NCBI GenBank assembly: GCA_012841005.1
Contig: DUVO01000189.1
Span: 1-8,209 of the forward strand
Direction: 5' to 3'
Length of the DNA stretch: 8,209 nt
Source of the DNA: Bacillota bacterium
Lineage (GTDB): Bacteria > Bacillota > DTU030
Shown one piece after another: positions 4,694-8,209 of this stretch. How positions within the stretch are numbered: position 1 is the stretch's first letter; each line of letters begins with the position of its first letter. The notes beneath the pieces were generated by a model that was given only the letters and a program-made list of their open reading frames with translations, was not told the DNA's origin and made no database searches. A program made the translations under genes and the position numbers.

Positions 4694-6223
4694 ATGCCGG
4701 GCAGGTACCTGTTGGGATACGACATTGGTACCATGGGTAGTAAGGGAGTTATTATTGACCAGGACGGGACAGTACTGGCCAGTAAGACCATGGAGCACGG
4801 TGTGAGTGTGCCCCGTCCCGCCTGGGCCGAACAGGATGCAGAGGAGATCTACTGGGGTGAATTTAAACTAATTGCCAGACAGCTCCTGGCCGAGGCCCGG
4901 ATTGATCCCAAGGAGATTGCCGGTATTGGTGTCAGCGGCCTTACTCCTGATATTGTCCCTGTTGATCGGGAAGGTAATGCCATCCGGCCCTGTATCATCT
5001 ATATGGACAGGCGGGCCGTAGCCGAGTGCCAGTGGACCATGGACAAGTTTGGCGACAAGGTTTTCGAAATATCCGGCAATATTGCCGACCCTTATTTTGC
5101 CGGGTACAAGGCCATGTGGTTTGCCCGCAATGAAAAGGAACGTTACCAACAGACCTGGAAGATGCTCAACTCCCATGCCTTTGTTATCTTGAAGCTGACG
5201 GGAGAGGCAGTTGTCGACCACGGCGTGGCCGGACTAACCGCCCCCTTCTTTGATCAAAAGAAGCTGGAATGGTCCGGGGAAATGGTGGAAGGCTGTGGCC
5301 TGGATATGGCGAAACTGCCCCAGCCCTATGCCGCCCACGAAGTGGTGGGAACGGTGCGCCGCCAGGCTGCCGAGGAGACCGGCCTGGCCGAAGGCACACC
5401 GGTAATAGCCGGAGGCGGGGTGGATGCCTCTGCTTCGGCCTTCAGTGTAGGAATGGTGGACCCGGGAGATTCGGCCTGTATGTACGGGACCACCCACTGC
5501 TGGCAGATTGTGTTACCGGAGCCCAAATTTGACAACAGGTTCATCAACTTCCCCCATATTGTACCGGGGAGCTATGTAGCCCTGGCCGGTTTGGGGACCA
5601 GTGGTGCCATCATCAAATGGTACCGGGATAATTTCGGTGTCCTGGAAAAGGAAGTCGAAGAAAAACGGGGGATAAGTGCCTACAAGCTCCTGGACCTGGA
5701 AGCTGCCAGGGTGCCCAAGGGTTCCGACGGTCTGGTACTCTTGCCCTACTTCATGGGTGAACGGTCGCCTATCTGGGATCCCAAGGCGCGGGGGGTCTTC
5801 TTCGGACTTTCCCTCTATCATACCCGGGGGCACATGTTCCGGGCCATCATGGAGGGAATTGGCTTTGCCCTGGAACACCATGCGGAGATCCTCCGGGAGC
5901 AGGGACTCATGCCGGAACGGATCGTGGCGGTGGATGCCGGGGCCAGCAGTGACCTTTTCCGGCAGATAATCACCGACATCATGAATACACCCCAGGATTA
6001 CATGGCTAAGGTGGCCGGGGCACCGGTGGCCAATGCCTTCCTGGCCGGGATGGGTGTGGGCATATATAAAGATTTTAGCCAGATCAGGGATTGGGTCCAA
6101 TATGATAAGACCAATGAACCAGATCCTAAATCCCAGGCTGTATACCGGAAGTTGTATCAGGTTTACCGCAATATCTACGAAAAGACCAAGGACGATATGC
6201 ATGTCCTCGCGGAGATGGAATAG
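4694..6223 (+). CDS. FGGY-family carbohydrate kinase (xylulokinase-like)
   Basis: This 509-residue protein has the usual FGGY length. Motifs seen: N-terminal phosphate loop GYDIGTMGSKG (8-18, D10), PRPAWAEQDAEEIYW (40-54), the sugar-binding YMDRRA (103-108), GGGVDASASA (240-249, likely catalytic base D244), GTSGAIIKW (301-309), GERSPIWDPKARG (355-367) and the ATP-side DAGASSDLFRQI (414-425). The family transfers the ATP gamma-phosphate to a ketose or polyol, and the nearest well-known type is xylulokinase. Subfamily and sugar cannot be fixed from sequence alone; erythritol/ribitol/ribulose-type substrates are alternatives. It is cytoplasmic, with no signal peptide. A zinc dehydrogenase follows 71 bp downstream on the same strand, which fits a route from polyol to ketose to ketose phosphate feeding the pentose phosphate pathway (inference). 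No transporter or regulator is next to it. Confidence 0.88.
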   Translation: MPGRYLLGYDIGTMGSKGVIIDQDGTVLASKTMEHGVSVPRPAWAEQDAEEIYWGEFKLIARQLLAEARIDPKEIAGIGVSGLTPDIVPVDREGNAIRPCIIYMDRRAVAECQWTMDKFGDKVFEISGNIADPYFAGYKAMWFARNEKERYQQTWKMLNSHAFVILKLTGEAVVDHGVAGLTAPFFDQKKLEWSGEMVEGCGLDMAKLPQPYAAHEVVGTVRRQAAEETGLAEGTPVIAGGGVDASASAFSVGMVDPGDSACMYGTTHCWQIVLPEPKFDNRFINFPHIVPGSYVALAGLGTSGAIIKWYRDNFGVLEKEVEEKRGISAYKLLDLEAARVPKGSDGLVLLPYFMGERSPIWDPKARGVFFGLSLYHTRGHMFRAIMEGIGFALEHHAEILREQGLMPERIVAVDAGASSDLFRQIITDIMNTPQDYMAKVAGAPVANAFLAGMGVGIYKDFSQIRDWVQYDKTNEPDPKSQAVYRKLYQVYRNIYEKTKDDMHVLAEME

Positions 6224-6233
6224 GAAACCCATG

Positions 6234-6267
6234 GGACCGGGCGAAGGGATTCTCCCTTCGCTGGTCC
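6234..6267 (+). promoter_or_regulatory. Strong intercistronic hairpin between kinase and dehydrogenase
   Basis: GCGAAGGGA (6241-6249) pairs perfectly with TCCCTTCGC (6253-6261) around a three-base loop. The stem extends through G6240-T6262 and GGACC 6234-6238/GGTCC 6263-6267, with G6239 bulged. No T-run follows, so it is not a typical terminator. It may stabilise the 3' end of the kinase message or reduce downstream expression. The dehydrogenase Shine-Dalgarno (AGGAG, 6283-6287) is outside it. Confidence 0.6.
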
Positions 6268-6294
6268 AATAACCCAGATGTTAGGAGTGATTCT

Positions 6295-7347
6295 ATGCAG
6301 GCCCTTCGTCTGTACGGACCAAGTGATTTGCGACTGGAAGATCTCCCTATCCCCAAGGCCCCTGCCGGGGGATTGGTGGTAAAGGTGGAAGCCTGCGCCA
6401 TCTGCGGCAGTGACCTGCGCAACGTGCGGGCGGGCGGTTCTTCCCATGGGATGGATCTGCCCATCACCATCGGCCACGAAATAGCCGGAATTATCCACGA
6501 AGTAGGCGAAGGTGTTGGCGGCTTTGAACCGGGACAGAAGGTCGTCCTGGCCACCATTATCGCCTGTGGCCGCTGCCGTTACTGCCTGCGGGGGATGCAG
6601 AACCAGTGCAATCAGAAAACGGCCCTCTCCTACCAGTATGACGGCGGTTTTGCCGAATATGTGGCGGTTCCTCCTGCCCACCTGGCCGGAGGCGGGGTGC
6701 TGATAATGCCCGAGGGCCTTACCTTCCCTGAGGCTTCCATCACGGAACCCTTCTCCTGTGTTCTAAACGGCCAGGAGCTTTCCCAGGTGGGGTTGGGGGA
6801 TGTGGTCTGTGTCATGGGCGCCGGTCCCATCGGCATCATGCACTGCCTTCTGGCCAAGGCCCGGGGGGCCAGCAAGGTCTTTTTGGTGGAGGTTGTTACC
6901 GACCGTTTGGAGCTGTCCAAGGCCTTTCCCAAAATAGACATTCGCATTGACAGCACCCGGGAAGACCCGGTGGAAAGGGTGCTGGCAGAAACCCAGGGGG
7001 CCGGGGCTGACGTGATTATTGTGGCGGCTCCCTCCGGCGAAGCTCAGGTCCAGGCCATCCGGATGGCGGCGAAAAGGGGCCGGATCAATCTCTTTGGCGG
7101 CCTGCCCAAGGGAAAATCGGAAACTACCTTTGACAGCAATGTGATCCACTACCGGGAACTCTTTGTTCACGGTACCTCCGACTCGACCATTCCCCAAATG
7201 ATGACTATCCTCGACCTGATGGCTTCGGGGCAGATCCGTCTCGGCAACCTGATTAGCAAGGTCCTGCCCCTGTCCAAGTTCCAGGAGGGATTCGACCTCG
7301 CCGGCAGCGGCAAGACCTTGAAGGTGATCCTGGAACCGGGGAAGTAG
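6295..7347 (+). CDS. Zinc-dependent medium-chain alcohol/polyol dehydrogenase
   Basis: This 350-residue protein is of standard length for the medium-chain dehydrogenase family (sorbitol dehydrogenase/threonine dehydrogenase branch). Likely catalytic zinc ligands are C37 (CGSD), H61-E62 (GHE) and E151 (ITEPFSCV). The structural zinc site is complete: C91, C94, C97 and C105. The Rossmann motif is GAGPIG (175-180), and the acidic E199 at the end of the second strand favours NAD+ over NADP+. It should oxidise a secondary alcohol of a sugar alcohol or cyclitol to the ketone; the exact substrate cannot be read from the sequence. ATG 6295 is chosen because AGGAG sits 7 bases upstream. It follows the kinase on the same strand, so the pair probably makes and phosphorylates a ketose. 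It ends about 35 bp before a hairpin terminator. Confidence 0.9.
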   Translation: MQALRLYGPSDLRLEDLPIPKAPAGGLVVKVEACAICGSDLRNVRAGGSSHGMDLPITIGHEIAGIIHEVGEGVGGFEPGQKVVLATIIACGRCRYCLRGMQNQCNQKTALSYQYDGGFAEYVAVPPAHLAGGGVLIMPEGLTFPEASITEPFSCVLNGQELSQVGLGDVVCVMGAGPIGIMHCLLAKARGASKVFLVEVVTDRLELSKAFPKIDIRIDSTREDPVERVLAETQGAGADVIIVAAPSGEAQVQAIRMAAKRGRINLFGGLPKGKSETTFDSNVIHYRELFVHGTSDSTIPQMMTILDLMASGQIRLGNLISKVLPLSKFQEGFDLAGSGKTLKVILEPGK

Positions 7348-7381
7348 GCGGGCAATATCCATAAAGGGAGCGGAAATAAAA

Positions 7382-7410
7382 CGGCGCCACAGTGCTTTAC
7401 TGTGGCGTCG
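7382..7410. terminator. Hairpin terminator between convergent genes
   Basis: Positions 7382-7393 pair with 7399-7410 (12 pairs, one G-T) around a GCTTT loop; the core is GCCACAGT/ACTGTGGC. On the minus strand the stem is followed by a T-rich GTTTTATTTCC, a good intrinsic terminator for the leftward gene ending at 7433. On the plus strand the following CCTATTTGCC is a weaker tract. The hairpin sits exactly where two convergent transcripts meet, so two-way use is likely. Confidence 0.75.
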
Positions 7411-7432
7411 CCTATTTGCCGGCTATTTGATT

Positions 7433-8059
7433 CTATAATCCCCCGGCTAGAATAATGCTGGGTGTGTAGAGGAAAAGGACCAGGGCCAGGATAAAAAAGA
7501 TCAGCATGACGTCAAAATTCAGGTTGGCGATACAGAACTCCTCGTACAGTCGGGACTGCCCCGGCCTAAAATCGAGACGGCTGAGGGTGATCCGCATCTC
7601 CTTCGTGAGCCGTGCTTCCAGGTAGCTCAAACTCTGCTGCAGCTGCCCTGCCCAGCTCCAGCAGGCCTTGCCCCCATGAAGGAGGCTTCCCAGGGCAATT
7701 CTTCCCAGCTGGTGGATACTGCACCAGAAGGGGGGATGCCAGTGGAAGAGGCCGGTGCGGTGACCGAGGGCAAAAAGGCAGACTCCCAGGAGAAGGGAGA
7801 GGCTGATTTCCTTTAGATTGGGGCCGGTCCAGAAATGGGCCTGGAGGAGTTGAAGTTCAATCCCTTCCCGGGCATAGGGAAACTGGGCTGCGGCCGGTAC
7901 CAATACTTCCCGCACCAGCAGCTCTGGTCTCAGGCCAATTACTATCAGGGCCAGGGCCAGGATTCCCATGGCAATCTTGGCCGGCCAGCCTTCTCCCCGG
8001 GGGATATTGATTGCCTGCCGGGGTTTTCGCACATAGGTATAATAGATGAGTTTCAGCAT
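7433..8059 (-). CDS. C-terminal part of a NuoL/HyfB/MrpD-type proton-conducting membrane subunit
   Basis: The 208 residues readable from ATG 8059 look like the end of an ion-pumping subunit of complex I, hydrogenase-4 or Mrp type. They open with MLKLIYYTYVRKPR, a typical segment of these proteins. Membrane stretches follow at about residues 29-44 (MGILALALIVIGL), 86-99 (LSLLLGVCLFALG) and 184-205 (VMLIFFILALVLFLYT). ATG 8059 has no Shine-Dalgarno and begins inside a conserved segment: TAAS, commonly part of it, lies just upstream in the same frame. It is therefore probably not the true start. Stops in this frame lie only a little further upstream, whereas the frame one base away encodes a fitting membrane segment to the window edge. 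This is probably one gene interrupted by a frameshift. It would act in the cytoplasmic membrane, moving H+ or Na+. Which complex it belongs to cannot be told from this piece. Confidence 0.7.
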   Translation of the reverse strand: MLKLIYYTYVRKPRQAINIPRGEGWPAKIAMGILALALIVIGLRPELLVREVLVPAAAQFPYAREGIELQLLQAHFWTGPNLKEISLSLLLGVCLFALGHRTGLFHWHPPFWCSIHQLGRIALGSLLHGGKACWSWAGQLQQSLSYLEARLTKEMRITLSRLDFRPGQSRLYEEFCIANLNFDVMLIFFILALVLFLYTPSIILAGGL

Positions 8060-8209
8060 CGAGGCTGCCGTGCCGGGGCAGAAAGAGAAGCAACCTCCCC
8101 CGGGTCGCCAATTCCGGGTAGAGGGCGGTGAGGGAAAAGAAGCTCACCAGGGGCGGGGCTACAGCCAGGATGCCCCCGGGAGTAAATTTCAGGCTTTGGG
8201 CCAGGTTTC
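8060..8209 (-). pseudogene. Upstream part of the same membrane subunit in another frame (frameshifted, truncated by window edge)
   Basis: Read leftward from 8207, the frame gives SLKFTPGGILAVAPPLVSFF and then SLTALYPELATRGRLLLFL. This is a membrane-like stretch whose PPLxxFFS resembles the PPLxGFxSK motif of NuoL/HyfB-type subunits. After about 8080 this frame turns into Pro/Arg/His/Gly-rich nonsense, while the frame one base over becomes sensible (PGTAASMLKL). Loss of one base in the GGGG at 8075-8078 would join the two as LLLFLPGTAASMLK; the CCCCC run at 8097-8101 is a second candidate site. The cause may be a real mutation or a base-calling error. The beginning of the gene lies outside the window. 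Confidence 0.5.

Noticed and set aside
5513..6232. Open frame of 239 codons on the minus strand across the kinase gene
   Set aside because: It is antisense to clear FGGY motifs, has no ribosome site and resembles no family I know.

Overview
The window is GC-rich bacterial DNA with strong purine-rich Shine-Dalgarno sites (AGGAGG type), tight translational coupling and ATG starts. Together with the gene content (an acetogen/clostridial-style mix of an SbcCD-like repair operon, polyol metabolism and an ion-pumping membrane-complex subunit) this suggests a Gram-positive, probably thermophilic Clostridia-type organism of the Moorella kind. That placement is an inference from composition and gene families, not a database match.

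Layout. Positions 1-298 have no recognisable gene but carry two clusters of a degenerate 7-bp tandem repeat. Positions 299-3530 (+) are a four-gene, translationally coupled operon: an Mre11/SbcD-like metallophosphoesterase, then a Rad50/SbcC-like ATPase split into three polypeptides. The first piece has Walker A, a long coiled coil and a terminal CxxC zinc hook. The second is an 88-residue coiled coil. The third has a short coil, a degenerate signature, Walker B and the H-loop. Together they should form a DNA-end-processing nuclease/ATPase complex. Positions 3531-3722 are a structured spacer ending in a 24-bp hairpin whose 3' arm contains the ribosome-binding site of the next gene. Positions 3723-4448 (+) encode a zinc-dependent phospholipase C-like protein with no secretion signal. 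Positions 4449-4693 are a regulatory-looking spacer with an AT-rich block. Positions 4694-7347 (+) hold an FGGY sugar kinase and a zinc-dependent medium-chain dehydrogenase. This pair would fit oxidation of a polyol to a ketose followed by phosphorylation. A strong hairpin lies between the two genes.

A hairpin at 7382-7410 separates this rightward block from a leftward gene that enters from the right edge: the C-terminal part of a NuoL/HyfB/MrpD-type proton-conducting membrane subunit. Its reading frame appears to be shifted near 8075-8101, so it is either a broken gene or a sequence error.

The most interesting parts are the three-way split Rad50 with its partner nuclease (two pieces lie in the same frame, separated by one TGA), the long hairpin over the phospholipase start, and the unusual phospholipase itself.
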